Shown: in pieces, positions 34,324-45,505 of the stretch
Layout of the letters: each line of letters opens with the position of its first letter
Position numbering within the stretch: position 1 is the stretch's first letter
Source of the DNA: Labilibaculum manganireducens
GTDB taxonomy: Bacteria > Bacteroidota > Bacteroidia > Bacteroidales > Marinifilaceae
DNA: 64,000 bases
Assembly (NCBI RefSeq): GCF_002843385.1
Contig: NZ_MVDE01000001.1
Coordinates: 186,001-250,000, forward strand
Direction of reading: 5' to 3'
The notes under the pieces: generated by a model
Databases searched by the model: none
What the model saw: the letters and a program-made list of their open reading frames with translations, nothing else
Told to the model about the DNA's origin: nothing
Program-made: the position numbers and the translations under genes

Positions 34324-35217
34324 ATGAATACATCTGCTCAAATATCGAATGCTAAGCTAAACAGGCGGTTGCTTAAGGATAAGCTATTTACCTACGCAAT
34401 TATACTTTTGGCATTCCTCTCAAGTGTCCCTCTTTTTCTTATACTTTTCGAGTTGATAAAAAAGGGATACAGGCAAATTAACATCAGCTTCTTTTATAAA
34501 GTTGCACCAGATACCATGGAGGCAATGGTTGCTGTTAAAAACAATGAAATTATTCCCGGCGGTATAGCCAACGGAATAGTCGGCACATTAATTATAGTTG
34601 GAATGGCTTCATTGATTGCTATTCCTGTAGGAATTATTTGCGGCATGTATCTGGCCGAAAATTCGAAAGGCAAATTTGCCGGAGTGGTTCGTTTTATAGT
34701 AGATATGTTACAAGGAGTTCCATCTATTGTGCTTGGAGTAATTGGGTACATCTGGATTGTAAAACCAATTACCGGCGGTTTTTCAGGCCTGGCTGGTAGT
34801 GTTGCCCTTTCTATCATGATGTTGCCCTCCATTGTACGCTCAACAGAGGAAACTTTAAAAATGATACCCGAAACCTTAAAGGAAGCCGCTCTTTCTTTAG
34901 GCGTTCCCTATCACAAAACCATGCTAAGAGTCGTGCTTCCATCAGGTATCAGCGGAATTCTTACGGGCGTAATTCTTGGTATATCAAGAATTGCGGGAGA
35001 AACGGCTCCATTAATGCTGACAGCTCTGGGAAGTGCTGCAATCAGCACAGATATTACAGAACCATCAAGTGCTATTCCCCTATTGGTTTGGGAGTTTTAC
35101 AACGATCCAAACCTTGTAGATATGATTTGGAGCGCCTCTTTGTTCCTGTTAATTTTGATTTTATGTTTAAATCTTACCGCTAAAGCAATCGCAAAAAGAT
35201 GGAAAGTACAGTATTAG
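34324..35217 (+). CDS. pstA: Phosphate ABC transporter permease PstA
   Basis: The 297-residue partner permease has the loop PETLKEAALSLGVPYHKTMLRVVLP and the PstA motifs GVPSIVLGVIGYIW and GISRIAGETAPLMLTALG. Its last 19 bp overlap the start of pstB, which suggests coupled translation. Six helices are apparent. Confidence 0.95.
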   Translation: MNTSAQISNAKLNRRLLKDKLFTYAIILLAFLSSVPLFLILFELIKKGYRQINISFFYKVAPDTMEAMVAVKNNEIIPGGIANGIVGTLIIVGMASLIAIPVGIICGMYLAENSKGKFAGVVRFIVDMLQGVPSIVLGVIGYIWIVKPITGGFSGLAGSVALSIMMLPSIVRSTEETLKMIPETLKEAALSLGVPYHKTMLRVVLPSGISGILTGVILGISRIAGETAPLMLTALGSAAISTDITEPSSAIPLLVWEFYNDPNLVDMIWSASLFLLILILCLNLTAKAIAKRWKVQY

Positions 35218-36056
35218 AAAAAAAAGAAGTAGAAGCTGAAGTAAAAGCACAACCTTATAAAGTCAACAACATGATGCAAAACCCAATTGAAAAAATAGAA
35301 TCTCCTATTTTAAACATCGATAAACTTTCCGTTTCCTACGGTGGAGACAAGTATTCGATTAATGAAGTTTCTGCGGGAATTGCAAAAAATAAAATTACAG
35401 CAATTATGGGACCTTCGGGTTGTGGTAAAAGCACATTGCTTAGAGCCATTAACCGAATGCACGAATTGTATCCTGATACGCACAACAAAGGTTCTGTTTA
35501 TCTTGGCAAAGAAGATATTTATAAGATGAATCCTATTTTACTGAGAAGAAAGATTGGAATGGTTTTTCAACGTCCAAACCCTTTCCCGACTATGAGTATT
35601 TACGACAATGTAATTGCAGGTTATCTTTTAAACGGAATTAAACTGAAGCGCTCAGAAAAAGACGCAATTGTTGAAAAATCTTTACGTGAAGTAGGTTTGT
35701 GGAGCGAGGTAAAAGATTCTCTTCACAACAAGGGAACTTTTTTATCGGGAGGACAGCAGCAACGCCTTTGTATAGCGCGGGCACTTGCCTACACTCCTGA
35801 AATTATCCTATTGGATGAACCCACATCTGCATTGGATCCGATTGCAACAGCAAAAATTGAAGATTTGCTGGTAAAACTGAAGAAGGATTTTACCATTGTA
35901 TTGGTTACGCACAACATGTCGCAGGCTGCAAGAATATCCGACTATTCCATGTTTATGTATTTGGGAGAATTGGTTGAGTATGGTAAAACCAAACAAATGT
36001 TTACCATGCCTAAAGACAAGCGAACCGAAGAATACCTAACCGGAAAATTTGGTTGA
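35199..36056 (+). CDS. pstB: Phosphate ABC transporter ATPase PstB
   Basis: This is the ATPase driving phosphate import. Walker A is GPSGCGKST, the Q-loop VFQRPNPFP, the signature LSGGQQQRLCIARALA, Walker B IILLDEPTSALDP and the switch histidine VTHNMSQAARI. The N-terminus has about 30 extra polar residues before the ABC fold (SPILNIDKLSVSYGG); an internal start at the later Met pair is possible, but the overlap with pstA favours 35199. Confidence 0.96.
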   Translation: MESTVLEKKEVEAEVKAQPYKVNNMMQNPIEKIESPILNIDKLSVSYGGDKYSINEVSAGIAKNKITAIMGPSGCGKSTLLRAINRMHELYPDTHNKGSVYLGKEDIYKMNPILLRRKIGMVFQRPNPFPTMSIYDNVIAGYLLNGIKLKRSEKDAIVEKSLREVGLWSEVKDSLHNKGTFLSGGQQQRLCIARALAYTPEIILLDEPTSALDPIATAKIEDLLVKLKKDFTIVLVTHNMSQAARISDYSMFMYLGELVEYGKTKQMFTMPKDKRTEEYLTGKFG

Positions 36057-36106
36057 TTTTTCAGCAAAACAGGAATTCTTATACTAACAACACAAATTCG
36101 CATACT

Positions 36107-36802
36107 ATGTCAATTAAAAAAGATAAAAAATTCGATAAGCTTGATAATGATTTCGCTAAAATGCAAACACTGCTTTTTCAACAGTTTGATATTTTAGAAG
36201 AGGTGGTCAATCATGGCTTGGATCAAATAGAAAAAGGACTGATAGACACGTTTAAAAAAAACGAAAATAAAATTGATCAGTTCGAAATAAAAATGAGTGA
36301 CAACATTATTGAAACAATTGGTTTGCAGCATCCTATGGCAAGCGATTTGCGCCTTTTAATCTCTTACTTTAGAATGATTGGCCATATTGAAAGAATTGGT
36401 GATCAGCTGAATAACATCATGCGCTTTTTTCATAAAATGGAGCCGCCAACAATTCATGAGAATCATAAAGATTCGGTTTTAAACATGCTGTCGATAAGCG
36501 CCGAAATGGTTAAAAAAGCATTAATATCCTTTGAGGACGGGGATCGCGAATATGCTATCTGGACCATTAAAAATGATGAGATCGTTGACGAAATGCAATC
36601 GAAAATTTTGAAGCGAATGATTCGAAAAAATTCACCCAAAAGCAGTGATCCCACCGAAATATTCAATCTGCTAAATTTCAACAGCATATTAGGTAATATC
36701 GAACGAATAGCAGACAATGCAACAAATATTGCTGAAGCAGCAATTTATTACCAGCAAGGCATTGATTTGCGCCATATGGAATTGCCTGAAGAGGATCAAT
36801 AA
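36107..36802 (+). CDS. phoU: Phosphate signalling protein PhoU
   Basis: PhoU links PstB activity to the PhoR kinase. The protein is all-helical with two three-helix repeats and the metal-binding style motifs ENKIDQFEIKMSDNIIETIGLQHPMASDLR and FNSILGNIERIADNATNIAEA in shortened family form. The start at 36107 (ATG; MSIKKDKKF) is preferred over an upstream TTG at 36053, which overlaps pstB, giving 231 residues. It ends the pst part of the cluster; the two-component genes follow after 224 bp. Confidence 0.93.
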   Translation: MSIKKDKKFDKLDNDFAKMQTLLFQQFDILEEVVNHGLDQIEKGLIDTFKKNENKIDQFEIKMSDNIIETIGLQHPMASDLRLLISYFRMIGHIERIGDQLNNIMRFFHKMEPPTIHENHKDSVLNMLSISAEMVKKALISFEDGDREYAIWTIKNDEIVDEMQSKILKRMIRKNSPKSSDPTEIFNLLNFNSILGNIERIADNATNIAEAAIYYQQGIDLRHMELPEEDQ

Positions 36803-37026
36803 AAAACGATAAAAGTTGGCGAACTACTATTACCAAATTAACATCAAAACATGCCTTATAAAATGTTTCTTTTCAGCTATATCTTCGTTAAAAAAGATGC
36901 ATCGTAACATGGCTATGCTTTACTTTTTTGCCTCGATACAGCTAAAAATTAATTCATTTTTATTAAAGTCTGTTTTGAAATTAAATTGGTATAAAACTTG
37001 AAACTCAACTTTTTTAATTAAAAACC

Positions 37027-37716
37027 ATGAAGGATTTAAAAATATTAGTAGTTGATGACGAAGAGGATTTATGCGAAATCCTCCAGTTCAACCTTAAACA
37101 GGAAGGATTTGATGTAGATGTTGCCTATTCTGCAGAACAAGCCTTGAAATTGGAGCTTCAAACGTACGATTTCTTCCTTTTAGACATTATGATGGGTGAA
37201 ATTTCAGGGCTCGATTTGGCAAAAATAATTCGAAGAAATCCTGATCTGGCAGAAAAACCAATACTTTTTATTACAGCGAAAACAAGCGAGGCAGATAAAC
37301 TTATTGGTTTTAATGCAGGAGCAGATGATTATGTATCCAAACCTTTCTCGGTAAAAGAAATTATTGCAAGAATTAATGTAATTTGCAAACGCGTTTTTTC
37401 TGATTCAAAAGAAGATGCTGTTTTCGAATTCGAAGATTTGAAAATGATATCGGAATCGAAAAAAGTGTGTATCGATGGAAAAGACATCGGTTTAACAAAA
37501 ACCGAGTACGAAATACTTCGATTGCTCATCAGTCATACGGGAAGAATATATTCCAGAGACGAAATAATGAGTATTATCTGGGCGAATGACAGCTCGATTG
37601 GCGACAGAACAGTGGATGTTAATGTAAGACGAATAAGAAAAAAAATTGGTGAATATCATAAATTCATTAAAACAAAATCTGGCTATGGTTACTATTTTGA
37701 ACCTAGAACAAATTGA
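37027..37716 (+). CDS. phoB: PhoB-like OmpR-family response regulator
   Basis: A receiver domain with phospho-acceptor D53 (FFLLDIMMGE) and conserved K103-region (DDYVSKPFS) is joined to an OmpR winged helix (about 130-229; LTKTEYEILRLLISHTGRIYSRDEIM, DRTVDVNVRRIRKKIG). Its place directly after pstSCAB-phoU and its 4-bp overlap with a kinase gene make it the likely controller of phosphate starvation genes, acting at sites such as the 11-bp-phased repeat before pstS. Confidence 0.92.
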   Translation: MKDLKILVVDDEEDLCEILQFNLKQEGFDVDVAYSAEQALKLELQTYDFFLLDIMMGEISGLDLAKIIRRNPDLAEKPILFITAKTSEADKLIGFNAGADDYVSKPFSVKEIIARINVICKRVFSDSKEDAVFEFEDLKMISESKKVCIDGKDIGLTKTEYEILRLLISHTGRIYSRDEIMSIIWANDSSIGDRTVDVNVRRIRKKIGEYHKFIKTKSGYGYYFEPRTN

Positions 37717-39530
37717 TGACCCTAATCTATAATTTCATGCAAAAACTCATTCAAAAATCCGGTTCAAAATACAAAAAGAGATTGTTCTTCTTCTTCTTTC
37801 TTATTGTTTTGATATTCTCTGTGTTAATTGGAGGATTTCAATACAGTCAGGAACGTTTGTATCGAAGAGAGAAACTGGAATATGCTCTTAATATTTATAC
37901 ACAACAGGTACATGAGCTAATTCAAAAAAAAGGGCTGAATAAAACTCTTAATTTTTCGGAAGTTGACACATTGCGTGCCTTAATGCCTGATAAAGACATA
38001 AGAATATCGGTTATCACCGCAAAAGGTAAGGTCGTTTACGACTCGTATGTGGAAAACATTGAAAGACTGGATAACCACATCAACCGCCCTGAAGTACAGA
38101 AATCATTGCATTCCCAAAAAGGAAGTAACATCCGCTTATCTGGTTCTACCGGACAATCCTATTACTACTATTCCAAAAACTATTACGAATACTTTGTTCG
38201 TACTGCTCTTCCAATCAACGAAAGTGTACTCAGCTTTTTAAAGGCCAACACTCTATTTTTCTATTTTCTGTTTGGTTTGTTTGGTGTTACTGTAATTTTT
38301 CTGATTTACGCTACAGAGCATTTTGGAAATTCGATTTCAAAACTTCGAAAATTTGCCATTAATGCCGCCCATAACAGAGAAATTGATCCAAATGAGGATT
38401 TTGGAAAAACAGAATTGGGTGAAATTAGTCACCAAATTGTAAAAATCTACCGCAAACTAACAAAAACAACCGAGGCTCTTAGTCTGGAGAAAGAAAAGTT
38501 GATTATGCACCTTCAGATTGCACAGGAAGGCGTTGCCATATTTGATAAAAAAAAGAACCTGATTCTCTGGAACAGTCATTTTATCGATTACATCAATTAT
38601 TTGGCTCACATTTCAAGTCATAACTATCAGGAACTGTTCGAGCTTCCGGAATTAAAAGAAATCACTGATTTTATCGATACAAACATCAAAAAACTGGGAA
38701 CAAACTACATTCCGAACGTTGATATAATCAGTACGAAAAAAACCATTACAATCGGACATAAAGTGTTTCTTTTCCAAGTAGTTGTTTTTACCGACGGTAA
38801 TTTCGAAATCTCGGTAAACGACATCACCAAAATGGAAAACGAGAAAACCATTAAACAGGAAATGACTTTGAACATAGCGCACGAGCTAAAAACTCCTGTA
38901 ACTGCCGTTTCCGGATTTTTGGAAACCATTAAGGATAATCCAACTATGGATGAAGACAAAAAAGTACAATTTATTGAACGTTCCTGTCTGCAGATTAATC
39001 GTTTATCGAATTTAATTCAGGATATTTCTTTTCTCACAAAAATTGAAGAAGCCAATGAATTGTTTGCCATTGAAGAGGTGAACGTAAAAGAAATGGTTCA
39101 GGAGATGCTCACCGATTTTGAATTAAAACTGGCAGAAACAAAAATGGAAATTGAACTGAACTTCCCTTCGGATCTTAAAGTAAAAGGGAATTCGGAATTG
39201 TTGGATTCTATTTTCAGAAATTTAATAGACAACTCGATAAAATACGCCGGAGAAGGATGTAAAATTAAACTCACACATTATTTCGAAGATACAAATTACC
39301 ATTACTTCTCGGTTACCGATAATGGAATTGGAATAAAAGAAGAGCATCTGCCACGTATTTTTGAACGGTTTTACCGCGGAGATCATGGCCGGTCAAGAAA
39401 AATGGGTGGTACGGGTTTAGGTTTATCGATCGTGAAAAATGCGGTTGCCTATCACAAAGGGAGAATATTTGTTAAAAAACGAAAAGAAAAGGGGATTGAG
39501 TTCTTTTTCTCCTTGAAAAAGACTTTATAA
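37713..39530 (+). CDS. phoR: PhoR-like sensor histidine kinase
   Basis: The 605-residue kinase has two membrane helices (about 24-44 and 175-195) around a periplasmic loop of about 130 residues, a HAMP-like linker and a PAS-like region (about 260-370). A HisKA domain with NIAHELKTPVTAVSGF and an HATPase domain with NLIDNSIKYAGEG, DNGIGIKEEHLPRIFERFYRGD and GGTGLGLSIVKNAV follow. The start overlaps the regulator's stop (ATGA), so the two are one unit. The genomic context suggests PhoR; the large periplasmic sensor is not typical of E. coli PhoR but is common in Bacteroidota. Confidence 0.9.
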   Translation: MMTLIYNFMQKLIQKSGSKYKKRLFFFFFLIVLIFSVLIGGFQYSQERLYRREKLEYALNIYTQQVHELIQKKGLNKTLNFSEVDTLRALMPDKDIRISVITAKGKVVYDSYVENIERLDNHINRPEVQKSLHSQKGSNIRLSGSTGQSYYYYSKNYYEYFVRTALPINESVLSFLKANTLFFYFLFGLFGVTVIFLIYATEHFGNSISKLRKFAINAAHNREIDPNEDFGKTELGEISHQIVKIYRKLTKTTEALSLEKEKLIMHLQIAQEGVAIFDKKKNLILWNSHFIDYINYLAHISSHNYQELFELPELKEITDFIDTNIKKLGTNYIPNVDIISTKKTITIGHKVFLFQVVVFTDGNFEISVNDITKMENEKTIKQEMTLNIAHELKTPVTAVSGFLETIKDNPTMDEDKKVQFIERSCLQINRLSNLIQDISFLTKIEEANELFAIEEVNVKEMVQEMLTDFELKLAETKMEIELNFPSDLKVKGNSELLDSIFRNLIDNSIKYAGEGCKIKLTHYFEDTNYHYFSVTDNGIGIKEEHLPRIFERFYRGDHGRSRKMGGTGLGLSIVKNAVAYHKGRIFVKKRKEKGIEFFFSLKKTL

Positions 39531-39550
39531 AATACCTATACTATATTTTA

Positions 39551-39579
39551 AACCACAGAAATTTCTGTGGTTTTTTTTG
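39551..39579 (+). terminator. Terminator of the phosphate cluster
   Basis: aaccacagaa/atttctgtggtt at 39551-39572 is a near-perfect palindrome followed by a run of eight T. It lies 20 bp after the kinase stop. Confidence 0.88.
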
Positions 39580-39683
39580 TTTTTGCTTGTTCTCATTGAA
39601 ATATTCGATTCTGATTCGCTCACATTCGAACATGTTTAAACATTTCTTACTATCTTCACTTTTCGTATAAAATTTAAATAACT

Positions 39684-40670
39684 ATGTACAAAGCATCTGA
39701 AAACAGATATGATGATATGCCCTACCGAAGATGTGGGCAAAGTGGTTTATTACTGCCTGCAATTTCTTTGGGATTGTGGCATAATTTCGGACATGTAGAT
39801 GTCTGTAACGAGTTCAGAAAGATTATTTTTCATGCCTTTGACCGGGGAATTACCCATTTTGATTTGGCCAACAATTATGGACCACCTCCAGGTTCTGCCG
39901 AAGAAAATTTTGGAAAAATTCTGAAAGAAGATTTAAAGCTATATCGTGACGAAATGATTATTTCGACTAAAGCAGGATATAAAATGTGGTCCGGGCCATA
40001 TGGTGATTGGGGATCACGAAAATATTTGGTTTCAAGTCTCGATCAAAGCTTGAAAAGAATGGGACTCGATTATGTCGATATCTTCTATTCTCATCGTCCC
40101 GATCCCAATACACCCATAGAGGAAACCATGATGGCACTGGATCATGTTGTCCGTCAGGGTAAGGCATTGTATGCCGGCATTTCAAATTACAGTGCCGATA
40201 AAACACGCGAAGCCTCAAGAATATTACGGGAACTGGGAACTCCCTGCCTTATTCACCAGCCAAAATATTCGATGTTCGAGCGTTGGGTTGAAAATGGCTT
40301 GTTAGATGTTTTGGAAGAAGATGGAATTGGTGGCATCGCCTTCTCTCCATTGGCACAAGGAATGTTGACCAATAAATATTTGAAAGGAATTCCTGAAGGC
40401 TCGAGAGCCGCTAAATCGCATGGTTTTTTGCAAAAAGAGCAGATTACTGAAAAAGTAATAGATAAAGTAAAGGCTCTGAATGCAATTGCCGAAAAACGAG
40501 GACAAAGTTTAGCTCAAATGGCAATTGCCTGGCTGCTAAAAGATAAACGAATTACTTCGGTTTTGGTTGGCGCAAGTTCGGTGAATCAACTCGACCAAAA
40601 CATAAATTCTGTTGCAAATTTACATTTTGAAGCAAGGGAATTGGAAGCTATTCAGAAAATATTGAATTAA
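39684..40670 (+). CDS. Aldo/keto reductase (YghZ/Gpr type)
   Basis: The 328-residue TIM-barrel oxidoreductase has GITHFDLANNYGPPPGSAEE with the active-site Asp and Tyr, STKAGYKMWSGPYG carrying the catalytic Lys, and YSHRPDPNTPIEETM carrying the His. The glycine-rich GPPPGSAE insert and the opening YRRCGQSGLLLPAISLG match the YghZ subfamily, which reduces L-glyceraldehyde 3-phosphate and other aldehydes with NADPH. It is monocistronic. Confidence 0.93.
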   Translation: MYKASENRYDDMPYRRCGQSGLLLPAISLGLWHNFGHVDVCNEFRKIIFHAFDRGITHFDLANNYGPPPGSAEENFGKILKEDLKLYRDEMIISTKAGYKMWSGPYGDWGSRKYLVSSLDQSLKRMGLDYVDIFYSHRPDPNTPIEETMMALDHVVRQGKALYAGISNYSADKTREASRILRELGTPCLIHQPKYSMFERWVENGLLDVLEEDGIGGIAFSPLAQGMLTNKYLKGIPEGSRAAKSHGFLQKEQITEKVIDKVKALNAIAEKRGQSLAQMAIAWLLKDKRITSVLVGASSVNQLDQNINSVANLHFEARELEAIQKILN

Positions 40671-40770
40671 ATTTAATTGAATACTAACATTTTTTCTTAA
40701 TGCTCGTAAATGCTTACTTTAAACTAATATTAGACTTTGTTAATTAATAATCACAAACAAACATTTACTT

Positions 40771-41127
40771 ATGAAACTATTTAAACCCTTCGTAAACCTT
40801 ACAAAATCAGCATCAACCGGAGTTTATACTATTAATTCCGTAGTTTCTTTACCAAAAGACTATGCACTTAGTTCTATAGAACAAGGACTTATAGAGATAG
40901 ACGGAAAAAAAGTATGGTCAGTAACAGCTACAGTAACCACAAACGGTTCGTTAGAAACCGATATTGTTGAATTCGCAGTTCCGCTAAAACAAGGACCTTC
41001 AGATGAAATCAAGAAAGTGAATATGATGGTTAAGCAAGCTTTATCCGGGGATTCTTCAGTAGGAAATCCTGTTGCAGACAACGGTACAGATGTGAATTAT
41101 GATGATGCTCAAATTGATGTTTTATAG
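40771..41127 (+). CDS. Unknown 118-residue protein with acidic tail shared with the next small gene
   Basis: I do not recognise the N-terminal body. It has no signal peptide or membrane helix; it is beta-rich (ALSSIEQGLIEIDGKKVWSV, then alternating VTATVTTNGSLETDIVEFAV). The last 18 residues, NPVADNGTDVNYDDAQID plus VL, align with the C-terminus of the 45-residue peptide encoded 172 bp downstream (GPVEENRTDVDYDDAEVD). The same tail on two different bodies suggests a recognised or modified peptide segment. It has its own terminator. Possibilities are a natural-product precursor with an unusual leader, or a partner protein; neither is proven. Confidence 0.75.
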   Translation: MKLFKPFVNLTKSASTGVYTINSVVSLPKDYALSSIEQGLIEIDGKKVWSVTATVTTNGSLETDIVEFAVPLKQGPSDEIKKVNMMVKQALSGDSSVGNPVADNGTDVNYDDAQIDVL

Positions 41128-41160
41128 TAATTGATTTATTCTTTGACTCAAATTGATTAC

Positions 41161-41190
41161 GGACATTGGCAAAACCAATGTCCATTTTAT
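41161..41190 (+). terminator. Terminator of the 118-residue gene
   Basis: ggacattgg (41161-41169) pairs with ccaatgtcc (41175-41183), followed by attttattt. It resembles the hairpin after the next small gene in its ggaca/tgtcc base. Confidence 0.8.
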
Positions 41191-41237
41191 TTACAATTAC
41201 TTGTTTTCTTATTTAGATACAAAATAAGGCATTCCGA

Positions 41238-41270
41238 TTTTGTAAAGAACTACTTATATATATATATTTA
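41238..41270 (+). promoter_or_regulatory. Candidate promoter of the 45-residue peptide gene
   Basis: ttttg at 41238-41242 and tatattta at 41263-41270 are close to the Bacteroidota -33 (TTTG) and -7 (TAnnTTTG) boxes, 20 bp apart. The ATG follows at 41299. The last base of the -7 box differs from consensus. Confidence 0.4.
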
Positions 41271-41298
41271 GCAATTGTTAAATTAAAATTGAAACATT

Positions 41299-41436
41299 AT
41301 GAATTTATTTGAAGAAAAATTATTAGAAGAAGAAAAATTAGCAGTTGAAGAGTTGAACAATGTTTATGGTGCTGGTCCTGTTGAAGAAAACAGAACCGAT
41401 GTTGATTATGATGATGCAGAAGTAGATAATCCTTAG
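41299..41436 (+). CDS. 45-residue RiPP-precursor-like peptide
   Basis: The frame starts at ATG 41299 and ends at TAG 41434-41436. The acidic, leucine-rich N-terminal half (MNLFEEKLLEEEKLAVEELN) is helical and leads to NNVYGAG (20-26). E-E-L-x-x-V-x-G-A-G resembles the leader end of double-glycine type peptides. The remaining 19 residues (PVEENRTDVDYDDAEVDNP) would be the core and are rich in Asp and Glu with a Thr and a Tyr but no Cys. The tail matches the end of the 118-residue protein upstream. No modifying enzyme, peptidase or exporter is adjacent. It has its own promoter-like and terminator elements. Confidence 0.72.
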   Translation: MNLFEEKLLEEEKLAVEELNNVYGAGPVEENRTDVDYDDAEVDNP

Positions 41437-41469
41437 GAATAAATTAATCACATGAATCAAATTTACACT

Positions 41470-41501
41470 GGACACTAATTGATAATTAGTGTCCATTTTT
41501 T
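41470..41501 (+). terminator. Terminator of the 45-residue peptide gene
   Basis: An 11-bp perfect stem (ggacactaatt at 41470-41480, complement at 41484-41494) is followed by attttttc. Confidence 0.88.
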
Positions 41502-41638
41502 CAATAAGGCAATGCCCTTGAAGACAACAGAACTGATGCTAACGCTCTTAATTTTAAAAAATGGCTTTCCTAAATTCGAACTAATATCTCATTCTTTTTT
41601 TATAACTTAGATTCTGCAATAAAAGCCCAGTTATTCCT

Positions 41639-43708
41639 ATGCGAAAACTAATTCTAATTTTATTTTGTATTCCTTCTTTCCTTTTGTCATTTGGGCAAAA
41701 AGTAGATTTTGTAGAACAAACATTGGATTCCATTCAAAATATCAATTCCAAAATTGAGTTTTTAAATGATTGGACAGGAAAAAACTACAGGAATTTCCCC
41801 GAGGCTGTTCTTTATTATTCTAATAATAATCTTGAATTAGCAAAATCTGTGAATAATTATTCAGGAGCTGGTGATGCATTAATTAGAATTGGTCTTATAA
41901 ACAAAAAAGATGATAACTATTCAGAAACTCTTAAATTTTATAATCAAGCATTGCAAAATTATGAACTAGGAATTGATTCTATTAGGATAAATAAAGCTTT
42001 ACTTAATAGGGCTAATATTTATAACAATATTGGAAAATATGATTTAGCTTTAAAAGATTATTTTAAAAGCCTTACTTATTTCAAAAAAAGTAATAATTTA
42101 AAAATACTCACAAGTATTTACAATAATTTAGGTCTTGTCTATAAGAATATTAAAGATTATAAAAATGCCCTTAAATACTATAATGAATCTGCTAAAATCA
42201 GTTTTGAAAACAACATAACTTCTACTCTTTATTTTTCAAACACTAATATTGCCAATATATTATCTATCCAGAATAAATTTCAAGAAGCTCTCTCCTACTA
42301 CAATAAAAATCTTGAAATTTTAAAAGAGAAACCCAACAAGTACCAACTTGCCCAAACCTATCACAACATCGGATCTTGTTTTATGGAAATGGAGCAAGAT
42401 TCAATGGCCTTGGAATATTTAAATCAAAGCTTGCTGTTAAAGAAAGAAATAGGAAATAAAAATCTAATAATATCTACCATTAATAGTCTAGCTCACGTTT
42501 ATTATCAGCAAGAGTTATATACCAAGGCTTTAATATACCGTAAAAAAGCACTTACACTTGCGGTTGAGACAAAAAACATTGAATATCAGAAAGATTGCAA
42601 CCGGGAGCTTTTCGCAATTTTCGCACAATTACACCAAGCAGATAGTGCAATACACTATATATTAAATTATGAATTGCTAAAAGACAGTATTTTCAACCTT
42701 AAAAATCTGAAACAGATTGCAGAGATTCAGGAAAAATATGAATCGGAGAAAAAAGAAACGCAAATTACTTTATTGGAAAAAGTAAACAAAAGTAGAATGT
42801 GGCAACGAAACAGTTTAATAGTATTGTTGATTTTACTGATTGGCTACGCTATTTTTATTGTCCGCTCGTATTATATAAATAAAAAAACGCATCGATTACT
42901 TCAATTGCAAAATGAGAGGATTCAATGGCATAAAACTCTTTTAGACCAAAAAAACGTGGCTTTATCAGATTCCAACAAAACCAAAAACAGGTTGTTTCAG
43001 ATCATTTCGCACGATCTGCGCTCTCCTTTAGCATCTGTATATAATATTGCTCAGTTGATCAAAATTTTTATTCAGCAAAGAAAATATCAATTACTCGAGG
43101 AAAGCTGCCACGACATGGAAGAATCCATAAGTAATGTATTGAGTCTAACCGACAATCTTCTATCCTGGTCTTTAAATCAATCAGGTAAACTGCCCTACAA
43201 ACCAGCTATTCTATCTCTTAAACCACTTTTAGAAAATAATCTTCGAACCTATTCGAGTGTAGCAAAACAAAAAAACATCCATCTACAATTACTACTTGAA
43301 GAAACTGTTATGGTTTTTGCCGATCGCCAAATGCTGGATACAGTAATTCGTAACCTAATTAACAACTCACTAAAATTCACGAAGTCAGGAGGAGTTATTG
43401 CGATCGGCCTAAATCAAAGTGATAACTTCGTTGAATTGTGGATAAAAGATAGCGGAATAGGAATTTCTGAAGATCAAATTGCGCATCTTTTTGAAATAGA
43501 CCATTCTCAATCTTATAACGGAACCAATGGCGAAAAAGGAAATGGATTAGGTTTACTCCTTTGTAAGCAATTTATTGAACAAAACAAAGGAGAAATACGG
43601 GTTGAGAGCACTTTAAATTTGGGAACAACCTTCCGGATTACAATTCCTGCTGCCGAAAATACAAATGAAATTTCAACCATTCTTTCTTCAAACGCAAATG
43701 CAAATTAA
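41639..43708 (+). CDS. TPR-containing sensor histidine kinase
   Basis: The 689-residue protein has a signal peptide (about 1-19), a periplasmic TPR region (about 60-370; repeats such as YDLALKDYFKSLTYFKKSNN, YKNALKYYNESAKIS), a coiled segment and a membrane helix (about 394-413). A HisKA domain with IISHDLRSPLASVYNIAQ and an HATPase with NLINNSLKFTKSGG, DSGIGISEDQI and GNGLGLLLCKQF follow. No receiver or DNA-binding domain is attached, and no response regulator gene is adjacent. It lies 202 bp after the 45-residue peptide gene, so a link with that peptide is possible but only positional. Confidence 0.92.
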   Translation: MRKLILILFCIPSFLLSFGQKVDFVEQTLDSIQNINSKIEFLNDWTGKNYRNFPEAVLYYSNNNLELAKSVNNYSGAGDALIRIGLINKKDDNYSETLKFYNQALQNYELGIDSIRINKALLNRANIYNNIGKYDLALKDYFKSLTYFKKSNNLKILTSIYNNLGLVYKNIKDYKNALKYYNESAKISFENNITSTLYFSNTNIANILSIQNKFQEALSYYNKNLEILKEKPNKYQLAQTYHNIGSCFMEMEQDSMALEYLNQSLLLKKEIGNKNLIISTINSLAHVYYQQELYTKALIYRKKALTLAVETKNIEYQKDCNRELFAIFAQLHQADSAIHYILNYELLKDSIFNLKNLKQIAEIQEKYESEKKETQITLLEKVNKSRMWQRNSLIVLLILLIGYAIFIVRSYYINKKTHRLLQLQNERIQWHKTLLDQKNVALSDSNKTKNRLFQIISHDLRSPLASVYNIAQLIKIFIQQRKYQLLEESCHDMEESISNVLSLTDNLLSWSLNQSGKLPYKPAILSLKPLLENNLRTYSSVAKQKNIHLQLLLEETVMVFADRQMLDTVIRNLINNSLKFTKSGGVIAIGLNQSDNFVELWIKDSGIGISEDQIAHLFEIDHSQSYNGTNGEKGNGLGLLLCKQFIEQNKGEIRVESTLNLGTTFRITIPAAENTNEISTILSSNANAN

Positions 43709-43759
43709 TCCTGTTTTTTTGCCCAGGTTTCCCTTCTTTAAAAATTACTTAAAAGTTAA

Positions 43760-45445
<1,686 letters not shown>

Positions 45446-45469
45446 GTCTAAATTAAACCTATATATCTC

Positions 45470-45505
45470 ATCCCCCGGACATTTATTTGTTTGGGGGATT
45501 CTTTT
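45470..45505 (+). terminator. Terminator of the ABC-F gene
   Basis: atccccc (45470-45476) pairs with gggggat (45493-45499), followed by tctttt. Confidence 0.75.

Noticed and set aside
36053-36106. TTG start for phoU overlapping pstB
   Set aside because: The added residues (Asn/Ser/Thr-rich) do not resemble PhoU; the ATG at 36107 fits.
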